Assembly (NCBI RefSeq): GCF_035594125.1 | Contig: NC_087152.1 | Span: 10,803,501-10,867,500, forward strand | Length of the DNA stretch: 64,000 nucleotides | Direction: 5' to 3' | Source: Scylla paramamosain | Lineage: Eukaryota; Arthropoda; Malacostraca; Decapoda; Portunidae | Shown: in pieces, positions 52,675 through 64,000 of the stretch | Numbering within the stretch: the first letter of the stretch is position 1 | How the letters are laid out: the number at the start of each line of letters is the position of its first letter | Position numbers and translations under genes: made by a program | The notes under the pieces: generated by a model | Seen by the model: the letters and a program-made list of their open reading frames with translations, nothing else | Told to the model about the DNA's origin: nothing | Databases searched by the model: none

Positions 52675-53258
52675 TCCCCCATAAACGTAAACGTAGTGCC
52701 TCTTCGTCTTTGCTGGGACTGTTCTTGATTAGGAGATGGCTAGTTTTCTTTGTCTTGTAGTATATTACGAAGATAAGCGTCTTGTTTGGGTTGGTAGATG
52801 ATGTTTTTTTCTCAATGTTCTTCATTATTCTCTCTTCTTTGTATGTTGTGGAAAACGTAGCTTTGTAGTACGAGTTGATTCTTTGTTGTTTTCATTACTA
52901 TTGTGTATGTTAAACCAATTGTCAAGAATTTTCTTTATTTGTTGTTGGATGTTTTCTTCGCTGAAACCATTGTTGATAAGTACGTGCGCTGAGCGCTCTA
53001 TTTCGTTACAAACTTGCTTCCATGTGCTGCAGTGTCTTAAGGCTCTTCTAATGTATGCGCCGATGGTGGAGTCTTTGTAGCGTTGTGGGCATTCGCTTTT
53101 TCCTTTGAGGCAGCGTTCTTGCTTTGTGGGCTTTATGTAGACGTTTGTGTTGAAAGTGTCTTCTTGTTTGATGAATATGTCCAGAAATGGTGTTGAACCT
53201 TCCACGCTGTCCTCTCTTGTGAGGTTAAGGCATGATGTTTCTTGAAGGTGGAGTCTTA
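52675..53258 (-). pseudogene. Penelope-like element RT fragment
   Basis: On the minus strand from 53258: the STPFLDIFIKQEDTFNTNVY and KPTKQERCLKGKSECPQR blocks, then YIRRALRHCSTWKQVCNEIE and LINNGFSEENIQQQI. This order (FLD.., TxVYxKPT.., RALxxCS.W, GFS) is typical of the RT palm end and thumb of Penelope-like elements. After a frameshift at about 52815 the next block reads VIYYKTKKTSHLLIKNSPSK (52768-52710 region) and LRLRLWGID. No GIY-YIG endonuclease is seen downstream. The upstream end is cut at 53258 by DNA-transposon copy C. Confidence 0.75.
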
Positions 53259-53841
53259 TGGCCGATTTCACAGTCGCTTCCTGTTGTTGTGATCATTACC
53301 AAACAACCACTCAACAACAAATCCGTTTTCAGAGACGTTTTTAGCGGCAGCTTGTTTTGATCCTTACCAGAAACTGGAACCTTTAGTAACGCTGCCTTGA
53401 GAGCTGCTGAGCCTCCCCAATGGAGCTTACCAATGCATTTATTTCTTGCAAATATCACAGGTTCTTATCCTGTTGTACTCGTCTTATTTCCTAAATTGTA
53501 TATTAAAATTGTTTAACAATACATCATATTGTAAGCTATAATATAAACATGATAAAATTTAAGAATTTGGATGGCGGCGTGAATTCACTTCATCTGATGA
53601 AAACGCCACAACCTGTCACCCTTATTTCATCTCATCTGCTACGCCTCCTTGGTTAAAAACTGTAATAATTTTCACATACGCATAGGATATACGAAATATG
53701 CCACCTAAGAGAAATATTAGATAACACTGAAATAACATTACCATTTCCATCAGTGGGCTAGGCTTGATTCCGTTAGGCTATGTTTAGATTAATTTAGTTC
53801 ATTTATCTAATTGCTAATCTTCAGTGGGTAGATCATGATTA

Positions 53842-53845
<4 letters not shown>

Positions 53846-53938
<93 letters not shown>

Positions 53939-53959
53939 TAGATAGATAGATAGATAGAC

Positions 53960-54016
<57 letters not shown>
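53846..54016. repeat. (TA)45 plus (GATA)20 compound array inside copy C
   Basis: TA repeats at 53846-53936 are followed by GATA repeats at 53937-54016, with one GACA variant. It replaces a stretch of about 30-50 bp present in copies A, B and D. Confidence 0.96.
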
Positions 54017-54017
<1 letters not shown>

Positions 54018-54254
54018 CGTCTTAAAATTAGTAGGCTAAGGCTATTTCCCCAAAATCTGAAATATTTCAATCTAACATTGTATGTGTACAGCATTTAAAA
54101 AGACAGAAATAGATTATTTACTATGTGCCTGATTGACATACGCAGAGTTTGGCGAATGTTAGACAGATATTCAAAGGAAAGAATTCAAGTCAAAATGTAA
54201 CCATGTTTGCAGTAGATAGATAAGGCGTGTTGAAGGCACCAGTGATGTATTTCC

Positions 54255-54332
<78 letters not shown>

Positions 54333-54427
54333 TGGCTTTTTTTTTTTTTTTTGTCATAAATTGAATCATTTCGTAAATTTTGAATCAGATTTTGGGGAAA
54401 TAGCCTTAGCCTACTAATTTTAAGACG
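54018..54427. repeat. 43-bp perfect inverted repeat, arms 324 bp apart
   Basis: The left arm at 54018-54060 begins CGTCTTAAAATTAGTAGG. The right arm at 54385-54427 is its exact reverse complement, ending CCTACTAATTTTAAGACG. A TA array lies outside each arm (53846-53936 plus GATA on the left; 54429-54532 on the right). Confidence 0.95.
54259..54330. repeat. (CT)36 microsatellite inside copy C
   Basis: 72 bp of CT at the site where copies A and D have short interrupted TTTCTC tracts and copy B has a T-rich expansion. Confidence 0.97.
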
Positions 54428-54535
<108 letters not shown>

Positions 54536-54592
54536 AGGGGTCTCCGGCATGCCAACATTACAGAAGCAGAGGTATTCGTTTTGTTATGATCA

Positions 54593-55273
54593 AATTTAAT
54601 AAGAATTTGGATGGCGGCGTGAACTCTCTTCAGCTGATGAAAACGTCACTACCTGTCACCCTTATCTAATCTCATCTGCTACGCCTCCTTGGTTAAATGC
54701 TGAAAAAATCCTCACATAAGCATAGGATGTATGGAATTTGTCGCCTAAGAGAAATATTAGATAATATTGAAATAATCTTACCATTTTCATCAGAGGGCTA
54801 GGCTTGCTTCCGTCTGGCTAGGTTTAGATTAATTTGGTTCATTAATCTAGTTGCTAATCCTTTCAAAGTGTAGATTAGACAATTATTAAAAAAAAAAAGA
54901 AAAAAAGCATCATATTTTTGTTAAGAAATAATCACCGTCTTAAAATTAGTAGGCTAGGGGTGTTTCAATAAAACCCGAAATATTTTAATCTAACAATGTA
55001 TGTGCACAGCATTAAGGAAAAGAAATAGATGATTTATGTGCCTGGTTGGCGTAAGCAGAGTTTGGCGAATGTCAGACAAATATTCAAAGGGAAGGATTTA
55101 GATCACAAAATGTAACCATGTTTGCAGTGGGTGGATATGGCGTGCTGAAGGCACCAGTGATGTATTTCAATTTTCCATGCCTTTCTCCCTCTCTCTTTTA
55201 GAGATGGCGTGGTCAGTTCTGTCATGAACTGATTCATTTTGTCTAATGAGGAGGCTCCGGCATACCAACATTA
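54593..55273. mobile_element. Non-autonomous DNA transposon, copy D (both ends missing)
   Basis: It starts within the family at AATTTAATAAGAATTTGGATGG and is collinear with copies A-C to GGCTCCGGCATACCAACATTA at 55273. Both termini are missing. The left end is fused to copy C at a site where the two source sequences share ATGAT. Confidence 0.8.
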
Positions 55274-55448
55274 GCACAAATAGACAGACAGACAGATAGA
55301 TACACAAACAAACAGACAAACAATCAGCATAAAACATTAAAAAAATCGAGGGAGATGCTACCGAAAAATATAAAATGCTACCAAAAAAAGAAAAAAAAGG
55401 AAAGGAAAGGAGAGAGAAAACCAGTAATACAATAACAATAAAAAGCAA

Positions 55449-55450
<2 letters not shown>

Positions 55451-55494
<44 letters not shown>
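55451..55494. repeat. (AG)22 microsatellite
   Basis: A perfect AG array of 44 bp. Short GACA repeats lie upstream at 55284-55300. Confidence 0.96.
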
Positions 55495-55496
<2 letters not shown>

Positions 55497-55827
55497 TTCC
55501 AGGTTTCCATTAATGAGCGGCTCAGTGGCGGGAGGGGGAGGGGAGGAAGGAAGCGGGAGGAGACTGGACGGGAGGATGGCAACGAAGGGAGGGCAGAGGG
55601 CGGGAACATCACCGTTGCTCTCTCCTTGACGTTTATCACAGCCGACACTCGACCCCCGCGACTCCCGGACAGCGCCCCAGCCAGCCCCCGCGGCGCCGGC
55701 CTCGCTTGCCATTCTTCTGCTGCCCACACTGAATCTTCCGTCCTCACGGGAGTAAACCATCCGTCGTGGGAAAGTTAGTTACGACAAGGAAGCGGAGTGA
55801 ATTAGGAAAATATTTGCTCACACCCAC

Positions 55828-55831
<4 letters not shown>
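55495..55831. other. GC-rich non-coding stretch
   Basis: GC-rich with GGGAGG-type motifs. Frames reading through it on the minus strand start or end in the AG array and match nothing known. Confidence 0.5.

Positions 55832-55874
<43 letters not shown>
55832..55874. repeat. (AG)21 microsatellite
   Basis: A perfect AG array of 43 bp. Confidence 0.96.
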
Positions 55875-56489
<615 letters not shown>

Positions 56490-56622
56490 ATTTTTCTCTT
56501 GCACTTATTCAAAAAAAATAATATAGTTAACCTACACTATAACACTCTAAACTTTTATAAAGCTTTGGAGTAGTTTCGTTTAATTCATTTCTACATTCCT
56601 ACTAGCCACGTCTTCTTCCTCG

Positions 56623-56624
<2 letters not shown>

Positions 56625-56654
<30 letters not shown>
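56625..56654. repeat. (AC)15 microsatellite
   Basis: A short AC array. Confidence 0.93.
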
Positions 56655-56660
<6 letters not shown>

Positions 56661-58045
56661 ACACGATGCACACATTATCTGCCAGGCATTTATTCTTCTT
56701 CTATCATATATTTTCTAACTCTAGGTAATGCAGCTCTGAGTCTCTGAACTCTAGCAATAAACTCAACGTAGGGCAATACTGAAAAAGGGATTCGCGAACA
56801 ACAAAGAAATGTGGAGTAATGTGACTTGTGTCGAAGGGAGAGGAAGAGCTTGCTTGATATTGTTCTCTCTCTCGATTTCCTTGCGTCAGAATAAGATAGG
56901 AGGCAGGAAATTTGAGTTGAAAGAGAGAGAGAGAGAGAGAGAGAGAGTTCACCTCGTGCTGTCAGTCATTTAGAAAAGGTCATTGTTTCTGCATTATTAT
57001 GGCGGCCACAACCACGTGCAGCTGCATCACTCAGGAGGGGCAGATGACGGAGGAAAGTTGGCTTGAAATTTTCATCAACGAAAAGGGGAGACAGAATGAT
57101 CAAGGTGTGTAATGCGACCACCATCATCACCACCATTATCACCATCACCACCAAGACACCTTCACCTCTCTGCTACTGGCGGCATCCTACACACATCTGT
57201 CGCCACGCCCTCCTCCTCCTCCTCCTCCTCCTCCTCCTCCTCCCATCCTTCTCTCTTCAAGAAAATATCAAAAACTATAATCCTCTCAGGCAATTACCCG
57301 TCTGTCACCGCGGCGCTAAGACCTTGATATACGAACCAGCGAGCAGGTTAATTTTCGTTCCGCTCCCACATCACATCACCAACATGAAACTCTGCTGAGA
57401 AAATTACTTCCCACGCCCTGCTGCCCTGCCCCGCCACACAAGCCCATGCGTGAGTGAATAAACGGAAATTACAGGCTCCCACTAGTACCAGTTCTACAAT
57501 TCTTATCACTGTTTATTCCCAGTGGTCCGGAAACTGTTGAACATTATTCCTGCGCCTCGTGGCTTCTCTTCCCGTCCCGACGCGTCTACCAAGCCACAAT
57601 ACACTGAGGAAAGATATACATGGATTCTCTTCTTTTTTTCCATCAGCATCCATAAGATGTTCGGCGGGTCTGCTCTGCATATAGATGGAAAGTTAACGTT
57701 GGTGAGCAGGGAGGACCGGGAGGAGGGATGTCTTAAGATGTGCAGCTGAATGTCTGACGAGGCTGAGGAAAGCTGTTGAAATATATATAGCCACAAGTAC
57801 GGCGGGACAGGATACTGTGGTGGAAAAAGGGACGTTCGGCCGTTTAGCTTTAAGAGATGAATCGCACGGAGCCTCCCGGGAAATGTATCTGATAAAAAAA
57901 AATATTTAGATTTGCTACTACCGTATTGTGTAATGGACGAATTTAAATGGTTATGTACAGTGCAGGAGAGACGGGAGTATTAGGGCTATCTGAGTGAGTA
58001 TATGGAGGGACGTATCATAGTATAAATAAAGTCTGTGTGTCTCTT

Positions 58046-58046
<1 letters not shown>
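56655..58046. other. Non-coding stretch with small arrays
   Basis: No gene seen. Small arrays are (AG) at 56921-56947, ACC/ATC-rich sequence at 57117-57153 and (CTC) at 57208-57243. Confidence 0.5.
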
Positions 58047-58086
<40 letters not shown>

Positions 58087-58107
58087 GTCTGTCTGTCTGT
58101 CTATCTG
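58047..58107. repeat. (CTGT)n tetranucleotide array
   Basis: About 60 bp of CTGT with two variants. Confidence 0.95.
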
Positions 58108-58477
58108 TCCATCCTTCCCCTTTCTCTATCTTTGTGTTTTCCTCTCATTAGCTTCTCTTTCCTTTTAACTTTTCCCCCTTTGTGAAAACTGACTGACTAA
58201 CCTAAATTTGTAAGACAGTTCATTCGATCTCTTCCCTTTCCCATCTCTTCCTCTATTAAGTGCATTCAGCCCCAGTTCCTACGGGTCTTCTTTCCTTATG
58301 ACTCGCGCCCCGGACCCAGGCTGCCTTTTCCTAATGGTCTTCATCAGTCCTCGCTCGGTGGCTCCTCTTCCCGAAACCTCCTCATTTGTCACGTGATCCA
58401 TCCACGGTGTCCTCATCACTCACCAGGCAAGCCATATTTCAAATGTCACTGCGGCCTCATCCAAGTTAGTGATGAAA
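58108..58477. other. Non-coding stretch
   Basis: Pyrimidine-rich; no gene seen. Confidence 0.5.
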
Positions 58478-59290
58478 CGCTCCAACAACTGAGAGCGTTA
58501 TTGTCTTGTGTACTTTTTTTTTTTTTTTATCTAGCTGTTGTTTGTCCGTTTTTTTTCTTTTTTTCATTTTCGTGTTTCCTTATCCATTTCTCTCTTGGTG
58601 TCTCCTTTTTCTGTTCTAAGCCATCAGAATTTTTCATCTGAGCTTTGAATTTATAAACGCTGCAACAACTGAGGTGGCGTTACTGTCTTATGCACTCTTA
58701 TTCTTTGTACCCAGCCATTCTTTGTACCCAGCCGCTGCTTTTTTTTTTTTTTTACTATTATTCTTTTCCGATTTTTTTTTTGTTATTCATTTGTTTCTCG
58801 GCATCTCATTTTGTTCTGTGTTATACCATTAATTAAAATTCTTCACTTGTACTATGAAATTATAAGCGCTCCAATAAATTAGGTAGCGTAAATGTCTGTT
58901 GCATTCTTGTTCTTTGTACCCAGCCGCTACTTTCCGTTTGTCGTGACTTTGTTTTCCTTACTTTATTTAATTTTTCGTTCTGTTTTCTGGTATTCATCTG
59001 AGCTACACTTTTCTCGGTGTCCCGTTTTCTATTTATGTTATGCTGGCAATGAATTTTTTCACCTATAAAATCATGACCAGTCTTCACTTTTTCACCTCTG
59101 GGTTTTGTAATGAACCAAGACATTAATTGTATTGTTACTGCTGTTATACTTCATCGGCCTCTCTTATACTGTTTTGTTAATATTATACTGGTAATCAGAA
59201 TTCTTCACCGGTACAGTGAAATAATGGCAAGTTTTCTCACTCTTCATTTGTGGCTTTAGCAGTGAACCAGGCAGTTGAACGTCCAGGGTT
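58478..59290. repeat. Diverged tandem repeat, about 180-210 bp period
   Basis: The anchor CGCTSCAAYAACTGAGRNRGCGTTA occurs at 58478, 58658 and 58867, each followed by TGTCTTRTGCACT, TTTGTACCCAGCCGCTRCTT and T-rich sequence, then TTCTGTT and a TTCATCTGAGC/TTCACTTGTAC block. A further, more diverged copy may extend to about 59290. TTCTTTGTACCCAGCC is itself duplicated at 58709-58738. Confidence 0.75.
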
Positions 59291-59613
59291 GTTACTGGTA
59301 AGGTAAGAACTAGTCGATCGTTACATAAGGTGCGGGAGAATGAATGAAGAGTCGTAATAATTTTAACATTAACTTTGAAATTACACAAGGTACAGGGAGT
59401 CACTTTACCGCCGACAAAAGACGAGCGAAAACTCTAGATAAAATGGTTTACTGATCTCACTACACAGATACATCGTTCACAAAATAAAGAAAACAGAGAA
59501 AAAAATCGTGATCATGTAAAAGAAAACCACCCTAATACTAAAAACACAAATGCTCGAATGTTTTCTCGACAAACTCACACCAGCGATGAATCCGAGGCCT
59601 GTGTAAGTCCCCC

Positions 59614-59652
<39 letters not shown>

Positions 59653-60009
59653 GGGGATGGGTTGTTTCAGCTGTGAGGCGAGACTGGCTTGTCCAAGGTT
59701 TTGTCCTAAGCGAGGGGGTGCAGATTTATAACCTTGGAAGTGCCTGGGGGCGTCTACTGAGAGGAAACCGAATATAGACCCAAAGCTTCGAACGGACGAG
59801 AAATGGTGTTTACTTCGATACGGCTCGCTGAAGCAATGATTTTTATTTTATCTACCTATTTATTAATCTATTTTTATCTATTTATTTAGTTATCTTTATG
59901 TATTAGCGGCTCTGCCCACGAGTAACAGGACTGGAAAAAAGAGCCTAATGGAGGTGCCAATCCCTTACGAAGACTGTTCGATATCAAGTTCAAAATTACA
60001 TGGTTAAGG
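59291..60009. other. Non-coding stretch with a short AG array
   Basis: No gene seen. An AG array lies at 59617-59648, and ATCTATTTATTT-like simple sequence at 59845-59890. Confidence 0.5.
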
Positions 60010-60265
60010 GTTCTGAAACCTTGTAGTACTTCTTTCTAATTGTCTTGAAATCCTGTAGTACTTTTTTTTCTAATTGTCTTAAAACCTTGAGGTACTTGTT
60101 TAATTGTCTTGAAATCTTATGGTACTTCTTTATTAATTGTCTTGAAACCTTGTGGTACTTGTTTAATTGTCTTGAAACCTTAAAGTACTTCTTTCTAATT
60201 GTCTTGAAACCTTGTGGTACTTGTTTGTCTTGAAACCTCGTAGTACTTTTGAAGCGTCTTGAAAC
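60010..60265. repeat. Minisatellite, 27-35 bp unit (TTGTCTTGAAACCTTGTGGTACTTSTTT-like)
   Basis: About eight copies of ATTGTCTTGAAACCTTGT + GGTACTTSTTTCTA with length variants. A 62-codon frame over 60045-60233 reads repeated NCLETLWY-type sequence and is an artefact. Confidence 0.92.
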
Positions 60266-60365
60266 CTGATACTAGTGATGCATGTGGCAGTCAAGGAAGC
60301 GAGACCCCCTATCTTCCTCGGTGACAATGGATGGAGTGGTCAGCGAATAGTAGCAAAGGCCGTGG

Positions 60366-60900
60366 CATTTTTTATCTTTCTCTTTTTCTCTTTATCATAC
60401 AACTTTCCAAATAAATAAAGCAAGAATATGTTACATTTGTGCTATGAAAACATCACTAGTCTTCAATTAGCATCTGAGTTTCCTTGCTTATCCTTTTTTT
60501 TCTCTATCTTAGTCATATATTAAGGTTTCAAATAAATAAAAACAAGAATACGATTCGCACCTATAATTTTCCTTGTTCTTCCTTCTTTTCCTTATCTTTC
60601 AAGTTTCAACCATATATTCAGCTCTCCAATAAATGAAAATAAGAATTATATACTATGGAAATACCGCCAGTCTTCTCTTCACACCTGTAACTTTCCTTTT
60701 TTTTTTTTTTTCTTTATCTTTCAACTACATACTGAGCTCTCCAAAAAAAATAACAAGAATTACCTTTAACTTTCCTTATCCTCTATGACTTCCCTTGTTT
60801 TTCCAGCCGTGACTTTCCTTATTTTCCCTTCTTCTCCTTCATCTTTCACCCATATTTTTCAGCTTTCCAATAAAAAAAAGTCAAGCATACTAAAATAATA
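60366..60900. repeat. Diverged tandem repeat, about 100-125 bp period
   Basis: The anchor CTYTCCAAATAAATAAARNC plus AAGAATA occurs at about 60405, 60524, 60624, 60736 and 60863. T-rich blocks and CTTTCCTTRTT lie between them. Confidence 0.7.
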
Positions 60901-61109
60901 TCAACTCTGTATGCTCACTTTCCAGAGCAAGGCGGCGGACAAACTGTTACGCTGGCCAGTCTGATGTTCATTCCCCTTGCTGGCCGGTCAAGAAATGTGC
61001 ACCTGGGGACACCTGTGCGAGTTTTACTATGCTAACGAAGATATCCGAGTCTGCCGTGTGTCCCGAGGTGCGGAGTTCTTTATTTACCACGCGCTCAAGG
61101 GCAGAGGCA
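60901..61109. other. Non-coding stretch
   Basis: No recognised feature. Confidence 0.4.
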
Positions 61110-61681
61110 ATACAGGTAAGGGCCACACGGAAGACAAGTGTGACGATAACTTTTGCTATCATATGTATCCTGTCTCCCTTTGGTGGTTCAGAGTACGAGG
61201 TAGAAGAGGTTTTTATGAGAGAGGGCAAAAAAATGTACTAAATAACGATATTTCCTGCTTTCATATGTATCCTGTCCCTTCTGGTGGCTCAACGTATGAT
61301 GCTTACGGAAGAAGAAGAAGAAGAGAGGGAGTAAAGAATGTATTTGGCTACCAGGGCAGGAGATAAGTGTAACGATAACTTTTGTTTTCATATGTATCCT
61401 ATCTGTCTTTGGTGTTGTAAGAGAAAGAATCAGAAGTGTATAAAAGATTCTTATGAGTCATCAGAAAAAGAGGTCAAAAGATATATTTGGGTAATTAGGC
61501 TGAAGATGAGCGTAATAATAACTTCTGACTTCATTTATATCCAGTCTTCCTTTAGTGATTCAAAGTGTGAAGCAAAGAATTTGAGGCTCCTAAAAACTGC
61601 TCAAGGGTCTTCATCATAAAAAAAGGAAGCAATTATTTGGGTATATGAACTGAAGACAAAATAACAGTTGTATGTAGACCC

Positions 61682-61713
<32 letters not shown>

Positions 61714-61780
61714 AGGGTAAAGAACTGTAGGTTCCTAAAAACTTACTGTGGTCTCTATCATTACAAAAAGAAGGCAAGAG
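61110..61780. repeat. Diverged tandem repeat, about 100-140 bp period
   Basis: The anchor CGATAACTTTTGCTTTCATA followed by TGTATCCTGTC occurs at about 61144, 61246, 61373 and, diverged, 61514. Later partial copies share GGCTCCTAAAAACTNCT and a CATNATNAAAAAGAAGGCAA block. A T run lies at 61681-61703. Confidence 0.75.
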
Positions 61781-62370
61781 TAAAGTAGATAAGACAAAAG
61801 CAGAAAGATATGTGTTTAGATGCTACAGTTTTGTCAATAATTGCAGATGCTTGATTAGTTCCTTGAATTTTGGAGTTAAAAGATTCATATTTCATGTTCC
61901 CTCTAATTTTTCTTTCTTCCCTGCTTTCATTCTCTTCGATCACGCTCAATGATCAATATTTGAGTAACAGACTGAAAATGCTAAGCAGTGGAAATAAATA
62001 AGGGTATATCTTGTGTCCTCTGGCCTGTTGAGAATGTACCAACTGTCAGCATATCAGAGGACTTAACGTTGAGGGAGAACGCAATACAGTGTGGAAGTAG
62101 AAGGTTACTCGAATTCTGGCCACGAATGTTCGATTTCTAGATTATTTTTCTACGAGTGTACGATTGCTAGGCTTACACGTGGTTCTCTTAATAAACTAAA
62201 TGGATCTGTTGCTACAAAGGACAGCATTCTCAAACGTCGATATGTCTTTTGTCTAGCCACTTTAAACATTGTAAAGGAAATTGTTAAAGTCTTCAAGAGA
62301 TTCTTCGTGATTTTAGTGATAAAGACTCAGCACAATTAACAGGGAAATAAAATGCATACACGGAAACCAC
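61781..62370. other. Non-coding stretch
   Basis: No gene recognised. Confidence 0.5.
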
Positions 62371-62500
62371 ATTAATCATCTCTGTGGCCTGTGCGGTGTG
62401 TGATCCTAGTAACAGTTTAACAGAGATTCATCACCACTAAGAGAAAATAAAAGAAAACATACAGGAGAACTAGACTAATCATCTCCGTGGCCTTTGAAAA
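62371..62500 (-). mobile_element. Dispersed repeat copies (AAAGGCCACAGRGATG family), tandem pair
   Basis: The reverse complement contains TCAAAGGCCACGGAGATGAT (from about 62476-62495) and, about 100 bp further, CAGGCCACAGAGATGATTAA (from about 62374-62393). Both are followed by related T-rich sequence. This is a head-to-tail pair on the minus strand. Confidence 0.55.
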
Positions 62501-62844
62501 ATGATAAACCAAAATTTTTTGGAAAACAAAATTACTGTTCGTTAGAGTCCAAAGCGTTTCAAAATACAAAACTATTCCATACAAGATCCCTAACTATTCC
62601 TGAATACAAAACCATTAATTATGGGAGGCAAGGCGTTTCAGAAATCCACACGTATACCTCACAAAACACGGAAGCGTTTCAAAAATACAGGCTCAGGATT
62701 GCAAGAAGATGCCATTTTACTGCAAAGAAATATCACACAGACTACGTCCGCTCCTTGCATCACGCTCACGGCGGCACCATCACGCTCCCTGCATGCTCCC
62801 TCCACAACAGCTTCACGAACCAAGCCGAGATGTGCAATATATAT
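62501..62844. other. Non-coding stretch
   Basis: A block with GCGTTTCARAAATAC-like sequence repeats loosely (about 62548, 62632, 62674). No gene seen. Confidence 0.45.

Positions 62845-62911
<67 letters not shown>
62845..62911. repeat. (TC)33 microsatellite
   Basis: 67 bp of TC with one TTT near the start. Confidence 0.97.
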
Positions 62912-62914
<3 letters not shown>

Positions 62915-62989
62915 GGTTTACGAAAGCGGGAGTACCGTAGAAGTCACGTAAAATTGGATGTGTCTAAATATGATGGATGGCAGTACATC

Positions 62990-63104
<115 letters not shown>

Positions 63105-63187
63105 TAGGCAGACACATACGGATAAAGAGATTGACTCACTCACTCATTCCCTAACAGGTGGATTTACATACAGACACAGGCGCGCAC

Positions 63188-63241
63188 GCACACACACACA
63201 CACACACACACACGGACAGACGGACAGACGGACAGACGGAC
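63188..63241. repeat. (AC)n and (GGAC/AGAC)n compound array
   Basis: AC repeats to 63213, then ACGGACAG units to 63241. Confidence 0.93.
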
Positions 63242-64000
63242 TTCCTGACCGATTAAGTGATTAAAAGACTGGTTAATTCACAGACAGGCAGATGGACAGA
63301 TAGAGAGACAGACAGACGACAGGACGGAGAGATGGATGGTGTCAGCACATGAGACGAAACAGGTCACGAAAAATGTCTGCACCTTTGTCCTTGACTGGCC
63401 AGTGACGGCACCCCGAGCTGGTTGACCAGTCACGCCACACCGCCTAAATAAACCTCAGCACAGGTATCGAACACACCACGCCTTCACGCCCCTGAACATA
63501 CTCGCCTCACCTCCTCCCACCTCCACCAACACACACACATAAACATTTTTTCTTTTTCTTTTTTTAATCCATGCGACTTCGTTTTAACTTCTTCCTGCGA
63601 GGTCCAACTTGATCTTTTGCCGCGTTGATTCCAGCGTGCAGGTTAAGTTGTAACGAGGAAGACTTGCAATAACTCTTGGAAAGTTCACGTCCCGCTGCCA
63701 GCCTCCTGACACCGGCTCTGGGCAAGTTGAGAGTGGCGGGGAGACACCAGTGCGAGGGACATGACCCCGCCGTCTAATCTCCGAAAATCTGTGTGGCATC
63801 TCTTTGCAAATGCGTCACAAACTTTAATAGACTTTTCTGCTTTATTGTTTCTTAAGTAGGTTGTTTCCTGCGCTTCACAACTACAAACTCCTGCCTCTAG
63901 GCCACGCCGCCCCTCTGGGAGAGTTAATGAAGGGCCACTCCTCGCCGTCCCGGCCACGCTGACCCTGGCCGGGCTCGGCTGCAGTTGTTGCTTGTACTCC
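63242..64000. other. Non-coding stretch to window end
   Basis: Moderately GC-rich. No gene I can support; open frames of 71-90 codons on the minus strand have no recognisable domain. Confidence 0.45.

Noticed and set aside
60977..61366. 129-codon plus-strand frame with repeated CYHMYPVSLWW-like text
   Set aside because: It runs across the diverged 100-140 bp tandem repeat, so its internal repetition comes from that repeat.

Overview
The window looks like repeat-dense, gene-poor nuclear DNA from an animal, most likely a decapod crustacean. That is an inference from three things: very dense, very long CT/GA and CA/GT microsatellites (26 dinucleotide arrays of at least 60 bp, about 2.8 kb in all); decayed LINE, Penelope-like and tRNA-derived SINE fragments of kinds common in crabs and shrimps; and the absence of compact genes. 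I see no host protein-coding gene, rRNA gene or intact tRNA gene that I can support. Most long open frames are translations of microsatellites or minisatellites. The only protein sequence I recognise belongs to broken retrotransposons.

Layout. 0-35 kb: long microsatellites alternate with unassigned non-coding sequence. Among them lie a 5'-truncated LINE sitting inside a CA array (6.2-7.3 kb), an RTE-like LINE tail (10.2-10.5 kb), scraps of another LINE family (11.3, 16.0, 20.4 and 27.3 kb), SINE-like fragments (7.5, 8.0, 11.7, 13.5 and 17.3 kb), a further dispersed family (8.2, 8.7, 20.0 and 62.4 kb), a C-rich 10-bp minisatellite (22.0-22.7 kb) and several short tandem duplications with 100-190 bp periods.

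35.8-38.1 kb: a roughly 1.1 kb non-autonomous DNA transposon with GGGCC termini is inserted, with a TAA target duplication, into an older copy of its own family. 38.1-47 kb: a large satellite field made of a 53-bp monomer (AAGGCC...CACAGGTCC) with higher-order structure. It carries two other T-rich minisatellites of about 50 bp period, and the whole is partly repeated by a tandem duplication of about 6.7 kb. 47.3-48.1 kb: a 0.39 kb sequence duplicated in tandem. 48.2-52.1 kb: two related LINEs lie head to head. 52.7-53.3 kb: a Penelope-like fragment is cut by another copy of the DNA transposon. That copy is fused to a fourth copy and carries a 43-bp perfect inverted repeat next to AT arrays (53.3-55.3 kb).

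55-64 kb: more long microsatellites, including a 215-bp AT array ending in T37, and a run of diverged tandem repeats (58.5-61.8 kb).

The most interesting content is structural. Four paralogous copies of one DNA-transposon family show nested insertion, fusion, fold-back and microsatellite growth at the same internal sites. One copy directly abuts the edge of the 53-bp satellite at a TAA that fits the satellite monomer.
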